DNA of 64,000 bases from an uncultured Acetobacterium sp. (GTDB lineage Bacteria > Bacillota > Clostridia > Eubacteriales > Eubacteriaceae), in assembly GCF_963664135.1 (NCBI RefSeq), contig NZ_OY760905.1:2692736-2756735 (forward strand). The letters run 5' to 3'. Shown one piece after another: positions 51,193 through 60,087 of this stretch; the stretch's first letter is position 1; every line of letters starts with the position of its first letter. The position numbers and the translations under genes are program-made. The notes under the pieces are model-generated. The model saw nothing but the letters and a program-made list of their open reading frames with translations, made no database searches and was not told where the DNA came from.

Positions 51193-51207
51193 CTTTACCC
51201 GTAAAAT
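51193..51207. promoter_or_regulatory. TetR operator, copy 1
   Basis: CTTTACCCGTAAAAT (one mismatch from a perfect TTTAC-GTAAA palindrome), just upstream of the -35 box. A weaker ATTACTTTACAATT copy lies at about 51171-51184. Confidence 0.65.
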
Positions 51208-51212
51208 AATTG

Positions 51213-51241
51213 TTGACAATTCGTAAAATCGGCGTTATACT
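51213..51241 (+). promoter_or_regulatory. Promoter of the O-demethylase operon
   Basis: TTGACA (51213-51218), 17-nt spacer, TATACT (51236-51241): near consensus. It is bracketed by the two TetR-like sites. The transcript has a leader of about 200 nt, including a CTCTTAA/TTAAGAG hairpin (about 51271-51313), before the first gene. Confidence 0.8.
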
Positions 51242-51247
51242 TCAGTT

Positions 51248-51264
51248 ACTTTACCGGTAAAATT
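51248..51264. promoter_or_regulatory. TetR operator, copy 2
   Basis: ACTTTACCGGTAAAATT holds a perfect TTTACCGGTAAA palindrome at the start site of the operon promoter, so binding there would block transcription. Confidence 0.75.
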
Positions 51265-51449
51265 CAAGGACTCTTAAATAATCAACACATTATAACACAG
51301 GCTATTAAGAGACTTGAAATGTTATTGGCGTTGTCAGACAGTCAATGTAAACGATATTAAATAATTGATTGATGAGTAACGGTAGAAGCCGATAGTTGGC
51401 AACGTGACGGAGAATTCTAAAAAACCGAGATGGAAAAGGAGTAAGAAAA

Positions 51450-52247
51450 TTGATTATTATTGGAGAAAAAATTAATGGTGCGATCCCCTCAACTGCCAAA
51501 GCGATTGCAGCCAAGGATGCAGAATTTATTAAAAATCTGGCCATCAAACAGGCCGAAGCCGGTGCAGACTTCATTGACGTCTGTGCATCAGTAGACGACG
51601 ACATTGAACTAGAAACCATGAAATGGTTAATCGATATCGTTCAGGATGCAGTTGACACGCCGATTGCAGTGGATAGCCCCAATGTTTACACCTGCATCGA
51701 GTCGATGAAATATTGCAACAAACCAGGACTGTTTAATTCCGTTTCCTTAGAAGGCGATAAGGTTGATGTGGCATTTAAAGCCATCGCCGATACCAAATGG
51801 GAATGCGTGGCGCTGCTAAACAGCGACAAGGGGATTCCGAAAACCGCCAAAGATCGTCTGGACGTCTTTGCCGATCTGATGGTTAAGGTGAAAGAATACA
51901 ACATCGACCCATCGAGAATGCACATTGATCCCTTGATTGAAATGCTGTGTACCTCCGAAGATGGGATTCAGATGGTGACCGAGGTCATCCGTGGCATCAA
52001 AGCCCAATACCCCACCATCCATGTCACCGGCGCCGTCAGCAATATTTCCTTTAACCTGCCGGCTCGACGGATTGCCAACCAGGCCTTTGCCGTACTAGCT
52101 ATGAGTGCCGGAATGGACAGCTTTATCCTCGATCCCCTAAACAAGGATATGATGGGCATGCTGTTTGCCACTGAAGCAATGATGGGTGAAGATGAATACT
52201 GTATGGAATACATCGGCGCCTTCCGCGAAGGTATTTTCGTAAAATAA
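51450..52247 (+). CDS. Methylcorrinoid:tetrahydrofolate methyltransferase (MtvA/OdmA-type, MT II)
   Basis: A 265-aa pterin-binding enzyme (AcsE/MtrH-like fold) that moves the methyl group from the methylated corrinoid protein to tetrahydrofolate. Motifs: IIIGEKINGAIPST (folate-binding start of the family), AGADFIDVCAS (~42), PIAVDSPN and HVTGAVSNISFNLP (~190). The start is a TTG at 51450 with AAGGAG 8 nt upstream. It is the first gene of the O-demethylase operon, followed by the corrinoid protein gene after 105 nt. Homologues are named MtvA, OdmA/VdmD or MtgA, depending on the substrate; the subgroup cannot be fixed here. Confidence 0.88.
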   Translation: MIIIGEKINGAIPSTAKAIAAKDAEFIKNLAIKQAEAGADFIDVCASVDDDIELETMKWLIDIVQDAVDTPIAVDSPNVYTCIESMKYCNKPGLFNSVSLEGDKVDVAFKAIADTKWECVALLNSDKGIPKTAKDRLDVFADLMVKVKEYNIDPSRMHIDPLIEMLCTSEDGIQMVTEVIRGIKAQYPTIHVTGAVSNISFNLPARRIANQAFAVLAMSAGMDSFILDPLNKDMMGMLFATEAMMGEDEYCMEYIGAFREGIFVK

Positions 52248-52352
52248 GTTACAACCAAATCCGGGACACACACAGGTTTCGGGTGGATGAAATAAAAATA
52301 GATGCATTAAATTTAATAAGTGCATTAAATCAAAAATCAAAGGAGAAAAAAC

Positions 52353-52982
52353 ATGTCAAAAATTGAAGAAGTAAAAGTATTGGTCGAAACTGGTAAATCA
52401 AAAAAGGTTGCCGCAGCTGTTCAGGAAGCATTGGATGCCGGCGATAAAGCACAGGATATTCTGGATGCGATGATCGCTTCCATGGGTGTTGTTGGCGATA
52501 AATTCTCTTCCGGAGAAATCTTTGTACCAGAAATGCTGATTGCCGCTAAAGCCATGTCCAAAGGCGTAGAAGTTTTAAAACCTGTGATGGCAGGCGATGG
52601 CTCGAGTTCACTGGGAACTTGTATTATGGGAACCGTTGCCGGAGATCTGCACGATATCGGTAAAAACCTAGTTGTAATGATGCTTGAAAGCGCTGGCTTT
52701 GATATGGTTGATCTGGGCGTTGACGTACCAGCAGAACGATTCGTAGAAGCTGCCAAAGAAAATAAAAATGTTGTTCTGGTTGCCTGTTCTGGTCTTTTGA
52801 CCACCACTATGCCTGCATTAAAAGAAGCGGTACAAACCGTTAAAGCAGCATTGCCTGACATGAAAGTAATTGTCGGTGGAGCCCCTGTTACTCAGGAATA
52901 TGCGAATGAAATCGGTGCTGACGGTTATGCTCCAGACGCTGGCAGCTCGGCCTCAAAAGCAAAAGAAATCATCGGCGCATAA
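52353..52982 (+). CDS. Corrinoid (cobalamin-binding) methyl carrier protein
   Basis: A 209-aa protein that carries the methyl group on its cobalamin between the two methyltransferases. An N-terminal helical cap (~1-85) is followed by a B12-binding Rossmann domain (~90-209) with the motif GDLHDIGKN (DxHxxG, base-off/His-on), then VVLVACSGLLTTTMPALKE (SxL) and VIVGGAPVTQEYA (GG). AAAGGAG lies 7 nt before ATG. The protein would need an ATP-dependent reductive activator (RACo-like), and none is in the window. Confidence 0.95.
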   Translation: MSKIEEVKVLVETGKSKKVAAAVQEALDAGDKAQDILDAMIASMGVVGDKFSSGEIFVPEMLIAAKAMSKGVEVLKPVMAGDGSSSLGTCIMGTVAGDLHDIGKNLVVMMLESAGFDMVDLGVDVPAERFVEAAKENKNVVLVACSGLLTTTMPALKEAVQTVKAALPDMKVIVGGAPVTQEYANEIGADGYAPDAGSSASKAKEIIGA

Positions 52983-53035
52983 GCCTCTACAAGAACGTAA
53001 CAATCATCCCAAATAAAGCATACGAAGGAGAAATT

Positions 53036-54013
53036 ATGTTAACAATCAGAGAAAACTTGCTGGAAACGATGAAGGGTGGCAATCCCGACCGTTTTGTTAA
53101 ACAATATGAATTCATTGACCTGATCATGGAAGTGCCACTGGGTCTGGAATTTAACTATGGACAGACATGGAAAGATCATTGGGGTATTACCTGGCAATGG
53201 CCGGAAGGACAGTTGGGAATGTTCCCAGTTCATCATGATGGATTAGCTGTTATTCAGGATATTACCGAGTGGAAAAAAAACCTAACAAAACCAACTATCG
53301 CTACCTCCGACGAAGCCTGGGCACCAGCGATTGCTCATGCCAATGCGGTTGACCGTAAAGAAAAGTTTGCAACGGCCTTTTTCGCACCAGGAATCTTTGA
53401 AATGACTCATCATTTGATGGGGATGGAAAATGCCCTGATGGCGCTTTACGAAGAACCAGAAGCGATGCAGGAACTGATTGACTATCTGACTGAATATGAA
53501 TTGGAATTTGCGGCAGTGATGATGGAAAAACTCAAACCGGAAGCCATTTTACATCATGATGACTGGGGTAGCCAGATTTCATCGTTTATCTCACCAGATA
53601 TGTTTGAAGAATTCTTTGTGCCTTCTTATAAAAAAATCTATCAGTTCTACAAAGACAATGGCGTTGAGCTGATTATCCACCATAGTGACTCCTATGCTGC
53701 TAATCTGGTGCCTTACATGATCGAAGTAGGCATTGATATTTGGCAGGGTGTTATGAACACCAATGATATTCCTGAACTGATCAAAGAGTACGGCGATAAG
53801 ATCACCTTCATGGGCGGTCTGCATAGCGGTACCGTTGATTATCCCGGCTGGGAAAAAGAAGTGGTTAAAAAACAAGTTGAAGAAACCTGTAAAGCCAATG
53901 GCCATAAATATTTCATTCCTTGTCAGACATCTGGTCTGCCAATTGAGAATTTCGAAGGTGTCATCGCATATATTGATGAAGTGATTGACGAAATGAGCAA
54001 GGAACTGTTCTAA
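53036..54013 (+). CDS. UroD-family O-demethylase methyltransferase (MtvB/VdmB-type, MT I)
   Basis: A 325-aa member of the uroporphyrinogen decarboxylase family that acts as substrate methyltransferase: it takes the methyl from a methoxyaromatic or other methyl donor and gives it to the corrinoid protein. Likely zinc ligands are a His in HHSDSY, a nearby His, and the Cys in FIPCQTSGLP; ILHHDDWGSQ is another typical part. Size and neighbours match the vanillate-type MT I (VdmB/MtvB) of acetogens. Other methyl donors (glycine betaine, tetramethylammonium) usually use MttB-type MT I, so a methoxyaromatic is most probable. Last gene of the operon, closed by a shared terminator. Confidence 0.88.
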   Translation: MLTIRENLLETMKGGNPDRFVKQYEFIDLIMEVPLGLEFNYGQTWKDHWGITWQWPEGQLGMFPVHHDGLAVIQDITEWKKNLTKPTIATSDEAWAPAIAHANAVDRKEKFATAFFAPGIFEMTHHLMGMENALMALYEEPEAMQELIDYLTEYELEFAAVMMEKLKPEAILHHDDWGSQISSFISPDMFEEFFVPSYKKIYQFYKDNGVELIIHHSDSYAANLVPYMIEVGIDIWQGVMNTNDIPELIKEYGDKITFMGGLHSGTVDYPGWEKEVVKKQVEETCKANGHKYFIPCQTSGLPIENFEGVIAYIDEVIDEMSKELF

Positions 54014-54033
54014 TAATCAAATAATTATCTCAC

Positions 54034-54069
54034 AAAAACCTGTATCGCAATCAAGCGACGCAGGTTTTT
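54034..54069. terminator. Bidirectional terminator between the O-demethylase operon and pdxT
   Basis: A stem CCTG-TCGC/GCGA-CAGG (54034-54048 and 54055-54069), flanked by A- and T-runs. The pdxT stop codon lies inside it. Confidence 0.8.
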
Positions 54070-54647
54070 GTTTTTTGCAGAACTAGGTTTAAAAAGTACT
54101 GATGAACAATCAGATCATCAGTCAACTCCGGATGAAACGAGGTCACCACCATGTTCCCCTGTCTGGCGGCAACGATGTGATTATCGACCTGGGCCAGAAT
54201 TTCAACGCCGGGGCCAACGCTTTCAATATAGGGTGCCCGAATAAAGACCATCGGAATTTTTCCGCAACGGTCAAATTCTTGTTCGGTTTGAAAGCTGCCA
54301 AGTTGGCGGCCATAGGCATTTCTTCTGGCCATGATCTCCATCGTGCCAAAATGAATGGTGTCATCTTCAGCAATCTTGCCCGCCAGCAGAATCAGTCCGG
54401 CGCAGGTGCCCAACACTGGCAGGCCTTCTTCAATCATTTTTGTGATTGGCTCAAAGAGCGCCAGCTCCCGCAGCAGTTTTCCCATCACCGTACTTTCTCC
54501 GCCCGGCAACACCAGGCCGACCAGTGGATATCTGGTCAGATCTGACGGTTTGCGGATTTCGATGCAGTGAACCCCCAATTGTTCAAGGGCTTTGATATGC
54601 TCATCAAAGGCTCCCTGAACGGCTAATACGCCAATGGTGGTCTCCAT
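54051..54647 (-). CDS. pdxT: Pyridoxal 5'-phosphate synthase, glutaminase subunit
   Basis: A 198-aa class I amidotransferase that makes ammonia from glutamine for PdxS. Motifs: [14 protein letters not shown] at the start, [12 protein letters not shown] (~48), [10 protein letters not shown] with the catalytic Cys (~80), and [10 protein letters not shown] with the His and Glu of the triad (~170). It overlaps the end of pdxS by 1 nt, so both are translated together and form the 12+12 complex. Confidence 0.97.
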   Translation of the reverse strand: METTIGVLAVQGAFDEHIKALEQLGVHCIEIRKPSDLTRYPLVGLVLPGGESTVMGKLLRELALFEPITKMIEEGLPVLGTCAGLILLAGKIAEDDTIHFGTMEIMARRNAYGRQLGSFQTEQEFDRCGKIPMVFIRAPYIESVGPGVEILAQVDNHIVAARQGNMVVTSFHPELTDDLIVHQYFLNLVLQKTKTCVA

Positions 54648-55519
54648 TAAATGCCTCGCTGGGCCATCAATAAATCGATTTCCTGTTCATTGATACCGAC
54701 CATGGCTTCTCCTAAATCTTCAGACAACTCAGCCAACAGTTTGGCATCATTGTAATTGGTAACAGCTTTGACAATAGCTTGGGCCCGTTTGGTTGGATTG
54801 CCGGATTTGAAGATTCCCGAGCCGACAAAGACCCCTTCGGCTCCTAACTGCATCATTAGCGCGGCATCAGCCGGGGTGGCAATCCCACCAGCAGCAAAGT
54901 TTACTACCGGTAGCTTACCAGTTTCAAAAACGAGTTTAACCAAATCGTAGGGAACCTGTAAATCTTTGGCAACCTGAAACAGTTCGTCTTCTCTGGTATT
55001 TTGAATGGTGCGAATCTGCTGGTTGATCAGTCGCATGTGACGAACCGCCTGAACCACGTCGCCGGTTCCCGGTTCGCCTTTAGTACGAATCATCGAAGCT
55101 CCTTCACTGATGCGTCGCAGGGCTTCCCCCAAATCTTTGGCACCACACACAAAAGGTACTGAAAAACGGGTTTTGTCAATATGATAGGTATCATCGGCTG
55201 GGGACAGCACTTCGCTCTCATCAATATAATCAATTTCGATGGCTTCCAGGATCTGGGCTTCGGCAAAATGACCGATTCGAACCTTGGCCATTACCGGAAT
55301 TGAAACCGCGGCTTGAATGCTTTTGATCATTTTAGGATCACTCATGCGGGAAACCCCGCCGGCAGAGCGGATATCAGCCGGAATCCGTTCCAGGGCCATC
55401 ACCGCGCAGGCGCCAGCATCTTGGGCAATACGCGCCTGTTCAGCAGTGGTAACATCCATGATGACGCCACCTTTTAACATCTGGGCCAGGTTTTTGTTTA
55501 ATTCATAGCGATTATTCAT
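54647..55519 (-). CDS. pdxS: Pyridoxal 5'-phosphate synthase, lyase subunit
   Basis: A 290-aa TIM-barrel enzyme that builds vitamin B6 (PLP) from ribose 5-phosphate, glyceraldehyde 3-phosphate and ammonia. Motifs: [13 protein letters not shown] near the start, [26 protein letters not shown] (catalytic Lys ~82) and [13 protein letters not shown] (second Lys ~150), and [22 protein letters not shown] lies about 8 nt before ATG. First gene of pdxST, divergent from the P-type ATPase gene. Confidence 0.98.
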   Translation of the reverse strand: MNNRYELNKNLAQMLKGGVIMDVTTAEQARIAQDAGACAVMALERIPADIRSAGGVSRMSDPKMIKSIQAAVSIPVMAKVRIGHFAEAQILEAIEIDYIDESEVLSPADDTYHIDKTRFSVPFVCGAKDLGEALRRISEGASMIRTKGEPGTGDVVQAVRHMRLINQQIRTIQNTREDELFQVAKDLQVPYDLVKLVFETGKLPVVNFAAGGIATPADAALMMQLGAEGVFVGSGIFKSGNPTKRAQAIVKAVTNYNDAKLLAELSEDLGEAMVGINEQEIDLLMAQRGI

Positions 55520-55717
55520 TTTATCTATCTCCTTGGTTTAATTAATAAGTTTTTGTATTGGCCTTATTCTAATACATGACTGATATTGTTGAAAGTATCA
55601 AAAAATACAAAAACAATAGTATCAGATGCAAGTTTATAAAATTTGATTGGAGTGGGATAATAATGGGTATAATTGAAACGATACGGATAATCTTTAAGAA
55701 AAAGAGTGTGATCAATA

Positions 55718-58570
55718 ATGAAACCTTTAGATTATGAAGAAATTGGAAAAGTTCTGGAGAAGCCAATTGAAAACCTCGCAGCGACAGAGGTTTATGAAGA
55801 ATTGCGAACCGGACCAGAGGGTTTAAGTCAGGAAGAGGCCACGGCGAGACTTGAGTATTTCGGGAAAAACAGCATTGCCAAGAAAAAGGGGAAGCCATTG
55901 ATTTGGAAATTCATTGCGAATTTTACCCATCTGATGGCTATTCTTTTGTGGATCAGTGGATTTGTGGCCTTTATTGCCCAGCTGCCGCAGTTGGGGGTGG
56001 CCGTCTGGATGGTTAATGTTATTAATGGCTTGTTCAGTTTCTGGCAGGAATTCCAGGCTGAAAAAGCGGTTGAAGCATTAGGACAATTGTTGCCTACCTA
56101 TGCTCGGGTTCTCCGGGATGGCAAGGAGGCAAAAATACTGGCTGAAGAATTGGTGCCCGGGGATGTGATTCTGCTGGCCGAAGGTGACCGGATTTCGGCT
56201 GATGGACGGATCATTGATGATAACGATTTTAGGGCGGATCAATCGGTCTTAACTGGGGAATCTCACCCGGCCCGGAAAACAAAAGATGTGGGGCAACGAA
56301 CCGATCTGGGTCGTTCGGAACAGCCCAATCTCATTTTTGCCGGAACCAATGCGGCCTCCGGTTCCTGTCAGGCGATGGTTTTTGCCACTGGAATGAAGAC
56401 TGAGTTTGGGAAAATTGCTGACCTTACCCAGAACATGGTAGAGGTGCCCAGCCCGCTGCAAATCGAAATGGGGCGGATTACCCGGCTGGTCTCATTCATG
56501 GCCATCAGTATGGGGATTCTCTTCTTCATTCTGGCGGTGCTGATCGCCAAGGTGACGATAACGGAAAGCTTTATTTTTGCCATGGGGATGATTGTGGCCT
56601 TTATTCCTGAAGGTCTACTACCTACCGTGACTTTATCACTGGCCATGGGAGTCCAGCGAATGGCCAAACGAAATGCTTTAATCAAGCGTTTGTCCGCCGT
56701 TGAAACCTTGGGTTGCACCACCGTTATCTGTACCGACAAAACCGGAACCCTGACCCAGAATGAAATGACCGTCAGTGATTTGTGGATGGTCGATCAGCAG
56801 GTTCGGGTTACCGGGGTTGGCTATGCACCTGAGGGTGAAATGTTCATGGCAGAAAAACCGATTTTACTGGAGGAAAATGATGAGATCCGGCAATTATTGC
56901 TGGCCGCCAGCCTGTGTAATAATTCAAGACTGTTGCCACCCTCAACAGATATCAATCATTGGACAGTACTTGGTGATCCAACCGAAGGGGCCCTGGTGGT
57001 GGCAGCCGAAAAAGGCAAAATTAATCTGGAAGAAGCCTTAAAGAAAAGTCCCCGATTACGGGAGCTGCCGTTTGAATCCAACCGCAAGCGCATGAGCACC
57101 ATCCATCAGGTGTCCAAAGAACAATCGGATCTTGAAAAATTGGCGTATATTAAAGGAGCACCCAAGGAGGTACTGGATTTATGTACCCAGTATTATCAAA
57201 ATGGCGAAAGTGTTGTCTTGGATGAAGCCACTAGAAAAAGTGTGATGGAAGCAAATGACGTCTATGCCCGCAAAGGGCTTCGGGTTTTGGCAGTCGCCAT
57301 GCGGGTGTTGACAAGTGAAATGAAGCTACCAGAAAGCTTGAGTGATTATACGCCGGAACTGATTGAGAATAACATGACCTTTTTAGGTTTGACAGTGATG
57401 GCCGATCCACCCCGGGTGGAAGTGGAAGAAGCGGTTAAAAAATGCAATCATGCGGGGATAAAAATTATTATGATCACTGGCGATTACGGTTTAACAGCCG
57501 AAAGCATTGCTCGACGGATTGGTATTATTCATGGCAATCAGCCCCGGATTGTCACCGGTGTTGAACTGGATGAAATCAATCAAGATGATCTGAAAAAGGC
57601 CTTATCGGAGGAGATCATTTTTGCCAGGGTCGCTCCGGAACAGAAACTGCGGGTGGTAACGGCACTACAGGAAATGGGCAATGTGGTTGCTGTTACTGGT
57701 GATGGCGTCAACGATTCGCCGGCTCTTAAAAAGGCCGATATCGGGATCGCCATGGGTATTTCCGGAACCGATGTGGCCAAAGAGGCGGCGGATATGATTC
57801 TCACCGATGATAACTTTGCATCGATTGTTAATGCTGTCGAAGAAGGGCGGGGCGTCTATAATAACATCCGAAAATTCGCAACCTATATTTTAAACAGCAA
57901 CGTGCCCGAAGCGGTGCCCTTTATTGTCTTTCTATTCTCTCAGGGTCAGATCCCTTTGCCATTGACGGTGATGCAGGTGCTGGCGGTTGATTTAGGTACC
58001 GATATGATCCCGGCCATCGGTTTAGGTGTTGAACTACCCGAGGAAGGGGTAATGAAACGGCCACCCCGGTCTCAAAATGAGCATTTGCTCAACCGTAATC
58101 TGTTAATCCGGGCATTTTTGTTTTATGGCATTATGGAGTCGGCCATTGCCATGTCCGCATTTTTCTTCCTGTACTGGCAAAATGGCTGGCCAGGGGTACC
58201 GATGGTGGATTCAGGCGTTATCTATCGGATGGCTACAACCATGACATTGGGTGCCATTGTTGTGACCCAGATTGGGATTGTTTTCAATTGCCGGACGGAG
58301 CGGGCTTCGGTCTTTAAAGCGGGGATTTTTAGCAATCGCATGATCTTAATCGGGATTGCTTGTGAACTCACCATCTTCAGTATCTTGGCATACACACCAT
58401 TTTTAAATAATCTGTTTAATACAGCACCGATTGGTCTGTTGGATTGGGCATACCTGTTCATGTGGGTACCGGTTGTTATCGCAATTGATGAATTGCGGAA
58501 AGCCTTCATGAGAAAATGGGATGAGCGACGCGAAAAAAGACAGCCAGAATTACAGAAAGGGGAAAATTAA
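55718..58570 (+). CDS. P2-type cation ATPase with Na+/K+-ATPase-like membrane motifs
   Basis: A 950-aa pump. The N-terminal cation-ATPase domain (~25-75) leads to membrane helices M1-M2. The actuator has LTGESHP (TGE), M4 has FIPEGLLPTVTLSL, the P-domain has ICTDKTGTLTQNEMTV (phosphorylated Asp ~340), the N-domain has the KGAPKEVL segment, and the hinge is VTGDGVNDSPALKKADIGIAMG. M5 NSNVPEAVPFIVF and M6 VDLGTDMIPAIGLG are strikingly close to animal Na+/K+- and H+/K+-ATPases (P2C), more than to Ca2+ pumps. So it probably moves Na+ and/or K+. Two KTN-domain proteins follow at once. The ribosome site is weak (AGAGTG). Confidence 0.93.
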   Translation: MKPLDYEEIGKVLEKPIENLAATEVYEELRTGPEGLSQEEATARLEYFGKNSIAKKKGKPLIWKFIANFTHLMAILLWISGFVAFIAQLPQLGVAVWMVNVINGLFSFWQEFQAEKAVEALGQLLPTYARVLRDGKEAKILAEELVPGDVILLAEGDRISADGRIIDDNDFRADQSVLTGESHPARKTKDVGQRTDLGRSEQPNLIFAGTNAASGSCQAMVFATGMKTEFGKIADLTQNMVEVPSPLQIEMGRITRLVSFMAISMGILFFILAVLIAKVTITESFIFAMGMIVAFIPEGLLPTVTLSLAMGVQRMAKRNALIKRLSAVETLGCTTVICTDKTGTLTQNEMTVSDLWMVDQQVRVTGVGYAPEGEMFMAEKPILLEENDEIRQLLLAASLCNNSRLLPPSTDINHWTVLGDPTEGALVVAAEKGKINLEEALKKSPRLRELPFESNRKRMSTIHQVSKEQSDLEKLAYIKGAPKEVLDLCTQYYQNGESVVLDEATRKSVMEANDVYARKGLRVLAVAMRVLTSEMKLPESLSDYTPELIENNMTFLGLTVMADPPRVEVEEAVKKCNHAGIKIIMITGDYGLTAESIARRIGIIHGNQPRIVTGVELDEINQDDLKKALSEEIIFARVAPEQKLRVVTALQEMGNVVAVTGDGVNDSPALKKADIGIAMGISGTDVAKEAADMILTDDNFASIVNAVEEGRGVYNNIRKFATYILNSNVPEAVPFIVFLFSQGQIPLPLTVMQVLAVDLGTDMIPAIGLGVELPEEGVMKRPPRSQNEHLLNRNLLIRAFLFYGIMESAIAMSAFFFLYWQNGWPGVPMVDSGVIYRMATTMTLGAIVVTQIGIVFNCRTERASVFKAGIFSNRMILIGIACELTIFSILAYTPFLNNLFNTAPIGLLDWAYLFMWVPVVIAIDELRKAFMRKWDERREKRQPELQKGEN

Positions 58571-59221
58571 ATGAAAACAATAATTGTCGGTTGCGGCCGA
58601 ATCGGATCAGGTTTGGCGCTCAAACTTAACCAGAGTGGCTACGAAATCACGGTAATTGATCATGAACCCGTGACCTTTAAACATTTAGGAACTGGATTCA
58701 ATGGTAAGACTATCGCCGGGGTGGGTTTTGATCGGGAGGTCCTGATCAAAGCGGGAATCGAAAGAGCCGACTCGTTGGCAGCGGTGACCTCCAATGATGA
58801 GGCCAATGCCCTAACCGCCAGAATCGCCAGTCAGATTTTCGGTGTTCCACGGGTTGTTTCAGCACTGCACGATCCCAGGAAAGCCGAAATATACCGGCGA
58901 CTGGGTCTTCAGGTTTTTGATCCCATGTCCTGGGGGGTTAACCGGGTGGCCGATCTGTTAAGCTTTTCGCCGGTGAATGTGGCGATGAGTATCGGAAATG
59001 GCGATGTTGATATAATGGAAATTGAGATTCCGGTCTTATTGGTTGGCCGAAGAGTCAGTGAGTTGATGATTCCCGGGGAAGTTAGCGTGGTATCCATCAG
59101 CCGTGGGAATAAATCGATCATCCCGGTTATCAATACCGTGTTTGAAAACCGGGATTTGGTTCACATTGCCGTTGCCACAACATCCGGGGAGCGACTTAAA
59201 TCCCTGCTGGGATTAAGCTAA
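58571..59221 (+). CDS. TrkA/KTN-domain protein, copy 1
   Basis: A 216-aa soluble protein with one RCK unit: an N-terminal KTN (TrkA-N) Rossmann fold with IIVGCGRIGSGLAL (GxGxxG) and the acidic end of strand 2 (VIDHE), ~1-130, then a TrkA-C domain (~140-216). Such units gate K+ channels and transporters in response to NAD(H), ATP or c-di-AMP. The start follows the pump's stop directly (0 nt), so it is translationally coupled. No trkH, ktrB or channel gene is near, so the pump itself is the natural candidate partner. Confidence 0.9.
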   Translation: MKTIIVGCGRIGSGLALKLNQSGYEITVIDHEPVTFKHLGTGFNGKTIAGVGFDREVLIKAGIERADSLAAVTSNDEANALTARIASQIFGVPRVVSALHDPRKAEIYRRLGLQVFDPMSWGVNRVADLLSFSPVNVAMSIGNGDVDIMEIEIPVLLVGRRVSELMIPGEVSVVSISRGNKSIIPVINTVFENRDLVHIAVATTSGERLKSLLGLS

Positions 59222-59239
59222 AGAAAGGGATTTAAGACG

Positions 59240-59908
59240 ATGAAAGTAATAATTGTAGGTGGGGGAAAAGTGGGATCATACCTGGCTTCCCTGTTATTAA
59301 ATGGTGGGCATCAGGTGAAAATCATTGAAATCAGACCGCACCAGATTGAGCATTTGACATGTGATTTGCCGGTCGACGTGGTGGTGCTGGGCAGTGGCAC
59401 GGATCCCAATGTATTAGAGGCGGTAGGAATCCGCAGGACCGATGTTTTTATCGTTGTGACGGGTGCGGATGAAACCAATCTGGTGGCAGCGACCATTGCC
59501 AAACTGGAATATAATGTCCCGCGGATTGTCGCCCGGATTAAAAATCCCAAAAACGCTTGGCTGTTCACTCCGGAAATGGGTGTGGATGTCGCGTTAAACC
59601 AGGCTGAATTAATGGCTACTCTGGTAGCCCAGGAAATGTCATTGGGGGATATGATAACCCTACTTAAGTTAAACCAGGGTCAGTTTTCGCTGGTAGAAGA
59701 AAAGGTTCATCCATCATCCGGAGCCGTGGGAAAGATCATTAGAGAGCTGGGTCTGCCAACTGAGTGTGTGTTAGTGGCAATTATCAGAAATGGCCAGTTG
59801 ATTATTCCCCATGGTAACACGCAGATACTTCAGTTAGACGAGGTGCTGGCAATTATTCACGCAGCTGACCTGCAGGCGCTGTCAAAAATATTGGGTTCGG
59901 CCAGTTAA
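59240..59908 (+). CDS. TrkA/KTN-domain protein, copy 2
   Basis: A 222-aa protein built like its neighbour: KTN with IIVGGGKVGSYLASLL and IIEIRP (~1-130), linker with MGVDVALNQAELMATLVAQE, and TrkA-C (~140-222). The two copies share less than half of their residues by eye, so the pair is old and may form a heteromer, like the two halves of a TrkA. It lies 18 nt after copy 1 (AAAGGGA ribosome site). After it, 179 nt with no obvious terminator lead to the next gene. Confidence 0.9.
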   Translation: MKVIIVGGGKVGSYLASLLLNGGHQVKIIEIRPHQIEHLTCDLPVDVVVLGSGTDPNVLEAVGIRRTDVFIVVTGADETNLVAATIAKLEYNVPRIVARIKNPKNAWLFTPEMGVDVALNQAELMATLVAQEMSLGDMITLLKLNQGQFSLVEEKVHPSSGAVGKIIRELGLPTECVLVAIIRNGQLIIPHGNTQILQLDEVLAIIHAADLQALSKILGSAS

Positions 59909-60087
59909 ACCAGTCAGGCTGTTCTGAGATAACTGTTTCAGGTATTAATCAGGACAATTGTTCAGTGTTGCTTATTTTGGTTTACTGTAGCAGATTGATA
60001 TGATAATCATGTTTTATTCCGTAAAGAAGGGGTAAAAATAAACGACAACTATATGATTTAATCTTAAAGTTTTAAGGCGGGGGAAGC

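Noticed and set aside
52421..52861. Minus-strand frame of 146 codons inside the corrinoid protein gene
   Set aside because: Antisense shadow with low-complexity Ser/Thr/Ile composition.
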